DNA of 17,272 bases from UBA6120 sp964495145. Lineage in GTDB: Bacteria; Bacillota_I; Bacilli_A; RFN20; CAG-826. The stretch is taken from contig CAZBUP010000026.1 in NCBI GenBank assembly GCA_964495145.1, positions 1 through 17,272 on the forward strand. The letters run 5' to 3'. The notes under the pieces are model-generated. The model was not told where the DNA came from. It made no database searches and saw nothing but the letters and a program-made list of their open reading frames with translations. Both the position numbers and the translations under genes were made by a program. Below are positions 1-5,375 of this stretch, piece by piece (the stretch's first letter is position 1; each line of letters starts with the position of its first letter).

Positions 1-279
1 GTGCGGGCTGAGTTATTCCATATTCCGGAAATCGCCGTCGACACCCACGTCGAACGGATTGCTAAACGGTTGGGTTTTGCCAAACTTGGCGACACCGTGG
101 CCGTGGTTGAAAAAAAACTCCGGAAAATCTTACCTCCGGAGCGCTATATCAAAACCCATCATCAGATGATCCATTTCGGCCGCTATCACTGCCCGGCGCG
201 AGGCATGCGCTGCTACGAATGCCCGCTTGTCGCCGATTGCCTCGAAAAGAACAAGAACTTAACGCGAAAAGAAAAGTGA
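1..279 (+). CDS. nth: Endonuclease III, C-terminal part (5' end outside window)
   Basis: Base-excision repair DNA glycosylase/AP lyase that removes oxidised pyrimidines. The visible 92 codons hold the IAVDTHVER segment with the catalytic Asp (visible residue 14), the HHQMIHFGRYHC stretch, and a complete [4Fe-4S] cluster of the family pattern C-x6-C-x2-C-x5-C at visible residues 64, 71, 74 and 80. The helix-hairpin-helix and catalytic Lys lie upstream of the window. The first codon, GTG, is not a start: it corresponds to an internal Val just before the catalytic Asp region in the family. The gene ends with TGA and overlaps the convergent recU gene by 21 bp. In B. subtilis nth is also near recU, but both genes point the same way there. 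Confidence 0.95.
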   Translation: MRAELFHIPEIAVDTHVERIAKRLGFAKLGDTVAVVEKKLRKILPPERYIKTHHQMIHFGRYHCPARGMRCYECPLVADCLEKNKNLTRKEK

Positions 280-840
280 GTCGACCGCTTTCAAGTAATC
301 AAGGCGCGGGGCATAACCCATATCGATGAGGCATCCCCGTTCTTTGAAGAATGATAGCGGCAGCGATTGGCGAGCGGCCGTTTTCCGATAAGCGATTACG
401 TCGCCGGCCGGCATCAGATAGGTTTGGTCAAGATTGACGAATTGAACGATGAAAAACGCCAACCCGCCCTGCGAAAGGACGTTTTCCAGATGTTTGAATT
501 GATGGTCGCTGACGTTCGATAGCGGGAACGAAGATTTCGACAAGGTACTCTTGGCTTCGAAATCGAGGTATTTGCCTTGATAGATGCCGTTATAATCGGT
601 GGTTGATTGCTTTTCAAAATAGGCGTCGGTAATCCGTGCCCCTTTTGAATAATCGACTTTGACAACATTGATGGGCGTCGGCCGCTTGGTGATGAGGGCT
701 CGGCCTTGCTCGTTATAAAACCGATTGCTGAGGTTGAGCTCGTTTTCCAGTCCCATGCCCCGGTTGGCCGCATTGGGCGCCCGGGTGATTTTCTTCGCCT
801 GATGGGGCGCAGCCACAATTCCGCCCGGATATTTGATCAT
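259..840 (-). CDS. recU: Holliday junction resolvase RecU
   Basis: Homodimeric endonuclease of Bacillota that cuts four-way junctions made during RecA-dependent repair and helps chromosome segregation. The 193-residue protein matches the family along its length. NRGMGLE (26-32) begins the core. STTDYNGIYQGKYLDFEAK (79-97) carries the metal-binding triad D82, E95 and K97. SSFPLSNVSDHQ and GYAPRLDYLK follow. The first about 25 residues are the usual flexible, basic N-terminus. The start ATG (838-840, read in reverse) shares an ATGA overlap with the stop of the upstream exonuclease gene, and an AAGGA lies about 9 nt before it, so the two are co-translated. The 3' end runs 21 bp into nth on the other strand; I see no terminator there. 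In B. subtilis recU is paired with ponA; that gene is absent here. Confidence 0.96.
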   Translation of the reverse strand: MIKYPGGIVAAPHQAKKITRAPNAANRGMGLENELNLSNRFYNEQGRALITKRPTPINVVKVDYSKGARITDAYFEKQSTTDYNGIYQGKYLDFEAKSTLSKSSFPLSNVSDHQFKHLENVLSQGGLAFFIVQFVNLDQTYLMPAGDVIAYRKTAARQSLPLSFFKERGCLIDMGYAPRLDYLKAVDSLFFSR

Positions 841-1562
841 CCGATGAATTCCTTGACCTTGCCCTTGAAGTACGCCGCGGTCACGTCTTCGTCCTTGATC
901 AGCTTCTGGAGGACATCGAGAAGCGGGTCGGGCAAATGGCGCATTTGGGCGAGGACTTTGAGGTATTCGTCAAAAATGACCTCGGGCTGGGTAAAACAGC
1001 TTTTATACACTTTGATGAGGTTGGCGGCATCATCCAGCGGATCGTGGGCTTGGCCCTCGAACGATTGGCCGAACACTTTTAAATAATTGGTCAGTGAGAG
1101 CGGATTGTTCTTGTCGTCGCGGATGAATTGCCCAAGCACGGCCGACATGTCGACGTGGTATTTGGCCATGTGTTTGACGGCGGCTTCCTCGGCCTCCGGG
1201 CTATAGTGAAGCGATTGCATCAAAATGCGGAGGTCGTGGGTCCCGAAGGTGACGAAGGCCATCTTGGAGAAATGCGGTCCGCAATAATTCTTGATGGCTT
1301 TGATCGCCTCATCGTAACCGATGCCCTCGGCGGCAAGCTTTTCCTTGGTGATGCCGGTCAATTTCACGACGAAATTCCCAATCGTGTTCTTGGGTCGCAC
1401 ATAGCGTTTGATGCCTTTGTATTGGCGAGTGATCGTCCCGTCTTTTTTCAGGGTGACTTTGATGGCTCCAAATGCAATCATCTCATGGCTGAATTGGGTG
1501 CCCTCGAGATCCAAAAAAAGGAGGTGTTGGCGGTGGTGCAAATGCTTTTCGATGGCTTTCAT
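837..1562 (-). CDS. DEDDh-family 3'-5' exonuclease (DnaQ-like)
   Basis: Predicted 3'-5' exonuclease of the DnaQ/RNase T superfamily, 241 residues from the ATG chosen here. All three Exo motifs are visible: FLDLEG with D18 and E20 (Exo I), FGTHD with D110 (Exo II), and HDPLDDA with H173 and D178 in the H-x4-D spacing of the DEDDh subtype (Exo III). About 60 residues after Exo III (CFTQPEVIF onward) form a helical tail I do not recognise. The frame stays open to a TTG at 1628, but that would add a hydrophobic 22-residue stretch overlapping an extended -10 element. The ATG at 1560-1562 puts Exo I near the N-terminus, as is normal. There is no clear Shine-Dalgarno. It overlaps recU by 4 bp, which suggests a role in DNA repair, though RNA or oligonucleotide substrates cannot be excluded. 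Confidence 0.85.
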   Translation of the reverse strand: MKAIEKHLHHRQHLLFLDLEGTQFSHEMIAFGAIKVTLKKDGTITRQYKGIKRYVRPKNTIGNFVVKLTGITKEKLAAEGIGYDEAIKAIKNYCGPHFSKMAFVTFGTHDLRILMQSLHYSPEAEEAAVKHMAKYHVDMSAVLGQFIRDDKNNPLSLTNYLKVFGQSFEGQAHDPLDDAANLIKVYKSCFTQPEVIFDEYLKVLAQMRHLPDPLLDVLQKLIKDEDVTAAYFKGKVKEFIG

Positions 1563-1575
1563 AGATATCGTGATT

Positions 1576-1584
1576 AGTATAGCA
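1576..1584 (-). promoter_or_regulatory. Extended -10 promoter for the exonuclease-recU operon
   Basis: On the minus strand TGC-TATACT forms an extended -10 element ending 13 nt before the exonuclease ATG. No good -35 lies 16-18 nt upstream, which extended -10 promoters can tolerate. The expected transcription start is only about 6 nt before the ATG, so the message would be almost leaderless, in keeping with the lack of a Shine-Dalgarno. Confidence 0.45.
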
Positions 1585-1603
1585 CTTAATAATAGCCGTC
1601 GAG

Positions 1604-1618
1604 CCGTCAAGATGACGG
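1604..1618. repeat. CCGTCA/TGACGG inverted repeat between divergent genes
   Basis: A perfect 6-bp inverted repeat, CCGTCA-AGA-TGACGG. A further CCGTC copy at 1596-1600 makes three copies of the pentamer in 23 bp. It is not followed by a T-run on either strand, so it is not a terminator. It lies just upstream of the minus-strand -10, where an operator could sit; that role is inference. Confidence 0.45.
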
Positions 1619-1638
1619 TCTTCTTCAAAAAGCCAAAA

Positions 1639-1667
1639 TTGTAATCATGGCGGCATTGATATATAAT
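1639..1667 (+). promoter_or_regulatory. Sigma-A-type promoter for the gpsB-rnpB-pgsA-recA unit
   Basis: TTGTAA (1639-1644), a 17-bp spacer and a consensus TATAAT (1662-1667). The expected start near 1674 is just before the GAGG ribosome-binding site (1676-1679) of gpsB. This is one of the two best promoter matches in the window. Because rnpB has no room for a promoter of its own, it probably also supplies RNase P RNA. Confidence 0.7.
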
Positions 1668-1673
1668 ATCAAT
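1655..1673. promoter_or_regulatory. Perfect palindrome overlapping the gpsB -10 (operator candidate)
   Basis: ATTGATAT-ATA-ATATCAAT is a perfect inverted repeat with 8-bp arms and a 3-bp centre. It covers the TATAAT at 1662-1667 completely and ends at the expected start of transcription. A protein bound here would block RNA polymerase. The element is A/T-only except for one G and one C, so chance is possible near a promoter. Confidence 0.45.
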
Positions 1674-1689
1674 TTGAGGTTATGAGACG

Positions 1690-2058
1690 ATGATCCACAA
1701 AAACGGAATCACCAGCGCCGCCGTTCTCGAAAAGAAATTTCGCGCCAACGTCAAAGGCTATGACGCCGAGGAAGTCGATGCTTTCTTGGATCGGGTCATC
1801 GAGACGCTGGCCCGTTACGAATCTTTCGCAAAGGACGAGAGGCCGAGGCTTGAGAAAGCCGGTGCCCAATTCGATAAACTTTCCCAGCGCAATCAAGAGC
1901 TGGAAATCGAGCTGGCCGTCCTCAAGGATAAGTTCGCCGGTTTAGCCGCCAACGATACCTTGAACGTCAACCAAAATAACCTCGAACTCCATCGCCGGAT
2001 TGGCCAATTGGAAAAAGCTTTGTACCAGCTTGGCCAAGATCCGACCAAAATCAAGTAG
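1690..2058 (+). CDS. gpsB: Cell-division protein GpsB (DivIVA family)
   Basis: Small cytoplasmic, membrane-associated coiled-coil protein that links peptidoglycan synthases to the division site. The 122-residue product starts with the DivIVA-type N-terminal domain: ITSAAVLEKKF, then GYDAEEVDAFLD at 23-34. A coiled coil follows at about 35-85. A C-terminal segment, NNLELHRRIGQLEKAL, resembles the GpsB oligomerisation helix (NFDILKRLSNLEKHVF in B. subtilis), which favours GpsB over DivIVA itself. It is somewhat longer than the B. subtilis protein (about 98 residues). GAGG at 1676-1679, 10 nt upstream, supports the ATG. As in B. subtilis, it lies immediately before rnpB; here the stop codon touches the RNA gene. 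Confidence 0.9.
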   Translation: MIHKNGITSAAVLEKKFRANVKGYDAEEVDAFLDRVIETLARYESFAKDERPRLEKAGAQFDKLSQRNQELEIELAVLKDKFAGLAANDTLNVNQNNLELHRRIGQLEKALYQLGQDPTKIK

Positions 2059-2397
2059 TTGCCGACCCAGACGATTGCTGGCATTAACCAGAGGAAAGTC
2101 CATGCTCGCACGGGCTGCGATGCCCGTAGTGTTTGTGCTAACGGAAACGATAACGTTAGGTATATGGGAGCATATAACGGCGGTGTAAGGCCTAAGTCGC
2201 AAGATATGGCGGCGCACCTGAAAGTGCCACAGTGACGCAGTCCTTGGGAAACCAAGGAGTGGAACGCGGTAAACCCCACAAGCGAGAAACCCAAATTTGG
2301 TAGGGGAAGTGGGCGGCCAGAAACGAATGGCCTCCCGCATGCACACGCATAGATAAATAATCGTCCGCGACAGAACATGGCTTATCGGGTCGGCTAC
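2058..2397 (+). ncRNA. rnpB: RNase P RNA, bacterial class B
   Basis: Catalytic RNA of RNase P, which trims the 5' ends of tRNA precursors. The universal blocks are all visible: GAGGAAAGTCCATGCTCGCA near 2091-2111, GAAAGTGCCACAGTGACG, GGAACGCGGTAAACCCC, GAGAAACCCAAATTTGGTAG, and ACAGAACATGGCTTA near the 3' end. Helix P1 is formed by GTTGCCGACCC (from 2058) and GGGTCGGCTAC (to 2397), with one mismatch. A TCCTTGG / CCAAGGA hairpin with a GAAA tetraloop lies at 2241-2258. At about 340 nt it is shorter than the 401-nt B. subtilis RNA. Ends are estimated from P1. The 5' end overlaps the gpsB stop codon, and no promoter or terminator separates it from gpsB or pgsA, so it is probably cut from a longer transcript. 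Confidence 0.95.
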
Positions 2398-2401
2398 TCC
2401 T

Positions 2402-2406
2402 AGGAG
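2402..2406 (+). promoter_or_regulatory. Ribosome-binding site of pgsA directly after rnpB
   Basis: AGGAG, 7 nt before the pgsA ATG, starts only 4 nt after the last P1 base of rnpB. With the preceding CTCCT it forms the palindrome CTCCTAGGAG, which has no loop and cannot fold on itself. Confidence 0.7.
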
Positions 2407-2413
2407 CATTTGA

Positions 2414-3028
2414 ATGAATTTACCGAACAAAATCACAATTGGGCGCGTCGTCATGGTGGGCATCCTCATCATCCTATTGGTCTTGCCCTACAATCTATTT
2501 GGATGGATCGTTCCGGTTTACTCCGGAGACGTCAACCTGATTTACATTCTGGCGGCGATACTCTTTTTGATCGCCAGTTTTTCGGATTTTCTCGATGGCT
2601 ACATCGCCCGGAAATACCATCTGATCACCGATTTCGGCAAATTCATGGATCCGGTCGCCGACAAAGTCTTGATCGACGCCAGCCTCCTCTTCTTGATGGT
2701 TGCTCCGGCTTGGGCCGGACCGAGCCAAATGACGATCGCCCCGGTGCTCGTCATCCTTTTCATCGCCCGCGATTTGATTGTCGACGCGATGCGACTGGTC
2801 GCCAGCAATAAGAAAATCGTCGTGGCCGCGAACATTTTCGGCAAATTGAAAACCGTCGCCCAAATGATCGCCGTCACGTTCGTGTTTTTGAACGATTGGC
2901 CTTTCTCGTTCCTGAATCTTCCCGTCGGACTTCGCGTCAGCGACTTCTTGGTCTATGTCGCCGTGGCCCTGTCAGTGTGTTCCGGCGTCATTTACGTCTA
3001 CCAAAATCGAAAGGTGTTCAGCGATTGA
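2414..3028 (+). CDS. pgsA: CDP-diacylglycerol-glycerol-3-phosphate 3-phosphatidyltransferase
   Basis: Integral membrane enzyme that joins CDP-diacylglycerol and glycerol-3-phosphate to make phosphatidylglycerophosphate, the committed step to phosphatidylglycerol. The 204-residue protein carries the full CDP-alcohol phosphotransferase signature D58-x2-D61-G62-x2-A65-R66-x8-G75-x3-D79-x3-D83. Hydrophobic segments are visible at about 10-33, 42-57, 86-97, 107-120, 148-160 and 176-195. The ATG has a perfect AGGAG 7 nt upstream. The N-terminal MNLPNKITIGRV is the usual family opening. The TGA stop shares its A with the ATG of the next gene, so translation is coupled. The order pgsA-cinA-recA is conserved in Bacilli. 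Confidence 0.96.
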   Translation: MNLPNKITIGRVVMVGILIILLVLPYNLFGWIVPVYSGDVNLIYILAAILFLIASFSDFLDGYIARKYHLITDFGKFMDPVADKVLIDASLLFLMVAPAWAGPSQMTIAPVLVILFIARDLIVDAMRLVASNKKIVVAANIFGKLKTVAQMIAVTFVFLNDWPFSFLNLPVGLRVSDFLVYVAVALSVCSGVIYVYQNRKVFSD

Positions 3029-3504
3029 TGGGCACGGTGGCTTCCATCTTAAGGATGGCACGTTCCCAAGGGATGACGCTTGGGGCGGTCGAAAGCTTGA
3101 CCGGGGGCTTGCTCTTAAGCGCTTTGACCGGGGTGTCCGGGGCTTCGAAGGTCGTCAAAGGGGGCCTCGTCACTTACACCGACGAGGAAAAGGAGAAGTT
3201 CCTCCACATCGCGAAAGCGCGGTTGCGCAAATACGGGGCCATCAGCGAGGAAATCGCCCATGACATGGCCAAGATCGGCCGCTATCGGCTCAATGTCGAC
3301 CTCTGCGTTGCCTTGACCGGAAACGCCGGGCCGAAACCAAGCGAAAACAAGCCAATCGGCCTTTATTACCTGGCCGTGGCCACCGCCCACGAAGTCCAGG
3401 TAGCCAGATTTGAAGTGACGGGAACCCGGGCCCAGATCCGGCGCGCCTGTGTCAACCAAGCCTTGGCCGCGATTGAACGGCAGCTCAGGCAATCCCAAAA
3501 ATAA
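3028..3504 (+). CDS. pncC: CinA C-terminal domain protein / nicotinamide-nucleotide amidase, stand-alone
   Basis: 158-residue protein equal to the C-terminal (PncC) domain of CinA, which deamidates nicotinamide mononucleotide to nicotinate mononucleotide for pyridine-nucleotide recycling. Visible family blocks are VESLTGGLL (21-29), GASKVVKGGLVTYTDEEK, YGAISEEIAHDMA and ALTGNAGPKPSENKPIG (95-111). The family usually reads ESCTGG; Leu replaces Cys here. The MoaB-like N-terminal domain of full CinA is missing: the ATG at 3028 overlaps the pgsA stop (TGATG), and upstream sequence in this frame is pgsA. The position between pgsA and recA is that of cinA in Bacilli. In competent relatives CinA is made with RecA; whether this short form matters for DNA uptake is unknown. 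Confidence 0.9.
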   Translation: MGTVASILRMARSQGMTLGAVESLTGGLLLSALTGVSGASKVVKGGLVTYTDEEKEKFLHIAKARLRKYGAISEEIAHDMAKIGRYRLNVDLCVALTGNAGPKPSENKPIGLYYLAVATAHEVQVARFEVTGTRAQIRRACVNQALAAIERQLRQSQK

Positions 3505-3559
3505 ATTCGTGTCAAAATCGGAAACATCCCGTTATTAATAAGAGAAAGGCAGCATCACC

Positions 3560-4555
3560 ATGGCAAAAGAAACCAACACCAAAGAGGCCGCTTTAGAAGA
3601 AGCTTTGCACGCGATTGAAAAGATGTACGGAAAGGGTGCCGTCATGAAATTGGGCGAACGACCGAATACCGACATCGACACGATTCCTTCTGGATCGATC
3701 GCCCTCGATTTCGCATTGGGAGTGGGCGGATATCCCAAAGGACGAATCATCGAAATCTACGGACCCGAATCCAGCGGGAAGACGACGTTGGCGCTCCACG
3801 CCATCGCCGAAGCCCAAGCCCGGGGCGGACGGGCGGCTTTCGTCGACGCCGAACACGCCATCGACCCAGTCTACGCCAAACGCCTCGGCGTCAATATCGA
3901 CGAATTGATCCTTTCGCAGCCCGACAACGGGGAACAAGCCCTGGAAATCGTCGAAATGCTAGCCCATTCTTCGGCCATCGACATCATTATCGTCGACAGC
4001 GTGGCGGCGCTCGTGCCCCAGGCTGAACTCGATGGCATCATGGCCGACAACCAAGTCGGTCTTCAAGCCCGGCTGATGTCCAAAGCCATGCGCAAATTGG
4101 CCGGCGTCTTGAACAAATCGAGTTGTACCGTCATCTTCATCAACCAATTGCGGGAAAAAGTCGGCATCGCCTACGGCAATCCCGAAGTTACAAGCGGCGG
4201 CCGGGCCCTCAAATTCTACGCCACGGTCCGAATCGACATCCGACGGGCCGAAGCCATCAAGGTCGGCGACCAAATCGTCGGCAACACCGTCAACATCAAA
4301 ATCGTCAAGAACAAAGTAGCCCCGCCCTTCAAGTCTTGCAAAGTCGATCTCATTTTCGGGGAAGGTTTCTCAAAGACCGGCGAAGTGCTCGACCTAGCCA
4401 CCGAAATGGGCATCGTCAAGAAGATGGGCTCCTGGTATGAAATCGACGGCACCCGAATGGGCCAAGGCCGCGAAACCGCCAAACAATTCTTGAAAGACAA
4501 TCCCGAATTGATGACCCGCTTGATTGAAAAAATCAAAACCGGGGAAGTTGCTTAA
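3560..4555 (+). CDS. recA: Recombinase RecA
   Basis: DNA-dependent ATPase that forms filaments on single-stranded DNA and drives strand exchange; it also triggers LexA cleavage where LexA exists. The 331-residue protein shows Walker A GPESSGKT (68-75), the catalytic Glu in VDAEHAIDP (E98), Walker B IIIVDSVAALVP (142-153) and loop L2 NQLREKVGIAYGNPEVTSGG (195-214). The C-terminus stops soon after the core domain and lacks a long acidic tail. Loop L1 reads GIMADNQVG where relatives usually have GEMGDSHVG, and L2 has AYGNPE for MFGNPE. AAAGG at 3545-3549 precedes the ATG by 10 nt. No clear promoter, Bacillus-type LexA box or terminator is seen in the 55-bp gap after pncC, so it is probably the last gene of the gpsB transcript. 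Confidence 0.98.
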   Translation: MAKETNTKEAALEEALHAIEKMYGKGAVMKLGERPNTDIDTIPSGSIALDFALGVGGYPKGRIIEIYGPESSGKTTLALHAIAEAQARGGRAAFVDAEHAIDPVYAKRLGVNIDELILSQPDNGEQALEIVEMLAHSSAIDIIIVDSVAALVPQAELDGIMADNQVGLQARLMSKAMRKLAGVLNKSSCTVIFINQLREKVGIAYGNPEVTSGGRALKFYATVRIDIRRAEAIKVGDQIVGNTVNIKIVKNKVAPPFKSCKVDLIFGEGFSKTGEVLDLATEMGIVKKMGSWYEIDGTRMGQGRETAKQFLKDNPELMTRLIEKIKTGEVA

Positions 4556-4561
4556 TGATAT

Positions 4562-4582
4562 AGGAGCCGCCGGCTCCTTTTT
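4562..4582 (+). terminator. Intrinsic terminator after recA
   Basis: AGGAGCC-GCC-GGCTCCT forms a 7-bp, mostly G:C stem with a 3-nt loop, followed by a T-run to 4582. It starts 7 nt after the recA stop codon and closes the gpsB-to-recA unit. Confidence 0.92.
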
Positions 4583-4595
4583 CATAGTTAGCATC

Positions 4596-4624
4596 TTATC
4601 AAACCACGGGGTCCGTGATAAAAT
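4596..4624 (+). promoter_or_regulatory. Promoter of the membrane-protein gene at 4643
   Basis: TTATCA (4596-4601), a 17-bp spacer and TGA-TAAAAT (extended -10, hexamer 4619-4624). The expected start is at about 4631, at the AGAGG ribosome-binding site (4631-4635). Confidence 0.6.
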
Positions 4625-4642
4625 GACAAAAGAGGATTAATC

Positions 4643-5245
4643 ATGGATTACAAGCGGAATTATCTCTACTTCAAAGATCCCCGGAGATTCAATTTCCTGT
4701 GGATGTTCTTTTTCCTGATCGTCGCCGGCGGGGCCGTCTACACCGGATTCGCCGCGTTAGTGACTCCGGCTTTGGTCGGTTATGGCCTCGGCGTCGTCTT
4801 TATCTTGATCGGTTTTGCCTTCGGGAAGATCTTTCCCCTGCGGTACCACATTAAAGACAGTTACATCGACAAGCAGATCACTTCCTCGGTCGCCATCTTC
4901 GAAAAAATGGCCTTGGACCAACTGAAAATCCAAGAAATCCAAAACGACCATCTGAAACGAATCCATTTCTATGATTTCACCGACGAGACCAAATACAAGG
5001 ACGTTGAAGTCCTCTCGCGCGTCGGGCTCGACGAAAAGCGGCGTACCTCCCAATGCCGGTTGATTTGCTACTTTTTCCTGGAGGGCAAATTCATCGCCTA
5101 CCATTATGAATTCTCATTAATCAAGCCTTGGTTGGCCGAAGGCTATACCAACTATTATTACAGCGAAATATCCACCAAGGAAGTTCATGAGGTGAACACC
5201 GAAGACAACCCCTACCTTCAAATGGTGGAAATCGTCAACAAGTAA
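4643..5245 (+). CDS. Unrecognised two-helix membrane protein
   Basis: 200-residue protein that I cannot assign to a family. It opens with a short charged cytoplasmic stretch (MDYKRNYLYFKDPRR). Two hydrophobic helices follow at about 17-38 and 42-62, separated by a very short turn. The remaining about 135 residues are soluble and rich in aromatic and charged residues, for example FFLEGKFIAYHYEFSLIKPW and a YTNYYYSEI segment. Both ends are probably in the cytoplasm (inference from the N-terminal basic residues). There is no signal-peptidase site and no catalytic motif. The gene has its own promoter, an AGAGG site 7 nt before the ATG, and its own terminator, so it is a single-gene unit inserted between recA and rny, where B. 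subtilis carries unrelated genes. Confidence 0.85.
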   Translation: MDYKRNYLYFKDPRRFNFLWMFFFLIVAGGAVYTGFAALVTPALVGYGLGVVFILIGFAFGKIFPLRYHIKDSYIDKQITSSVAIFEKMALDQLKIQEIQNDHLKRIHFYDFTDETKYKDVEVLSRVGLDEKRRTSQCRLICYFFLEGKFIAYHYEFSLIKPWLAEGYTNYYYSEISTKEVHEVNTEDNPYLQMVEIVNK

Positions 5246-5260
5246 TCCTAACTCGAAAAG

Positions 5261-5284
5261 ACCGGCAGATTGGCCGGTTTTTTT
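5261..5284 (+). terminator. Intrinsic terminator after the membrane-protein gene
   Basis: ACCGGC / GCCGGT stem of 6 bp with the 6-nt loop AGATTG, followed by an unbroken run of Ts to 5284. It begins 15 nt after the stop codon. Confidence 0.9.
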
Positions 5285-5304
5285 ATTTTTCGGCGGCCGT
5301 AGTA

Positions 5305-5333
5305 TTGTGATTGTCATGGGTTGTCCCCATAAT
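5305..5333 (+). promoter_or_regulatory. Promoter of the HAAS-DUF4097 pair
   Basis: TTGTGA (5305-5310), 17-bp spacer, CATAAT (5328-5333). It lies between the preceding terminator and the gene, leaving a leader of about 35 nt with the strong GGAGG site. Confidence 0.5.
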
Positions 5334-5375
5334 AATGCCGTAGCCAAAATGCTCAACGAGGAGGAAAGCCATCCC

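Noticed and set aside
1563..1628. Upstream TTG start giving the exonuclease a 22-residue hydrophobic N-terminus
   Set aside because: It runs through the extended -10 element, lacks a ribosome-binding site, and places Exo I unusually far from the N-terminus. The ATG at 1560-1562 is better.
2397..2406. CTCCTAGGAG palindrome at the rnpB-pgsA junction as a hairpin hiding the pgsA ribosome-binding site
   Set aside because: There is no loop, so the two arms cannot pair within one RNA; it is probably chance.
2896..3027. N-terminal extension of the pncC frame into pgsA
   Set aside because: The sequence is pgsA in another frame and bears no relation to the CinA N-terminal domain.
3507..3540. Promoter or SOS box before recA
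   Set aside because: The best -10-like sequences (CAAAAT, TATTAA) have no -35 at a usable distance, and no GAAC-N4-GTTC pattern is present.
5307..5375. Earlier ATG for the HAAS gene
   Set aside because: It would overlap the promoter, and the AGGAGG site supports the ATG at 5376.
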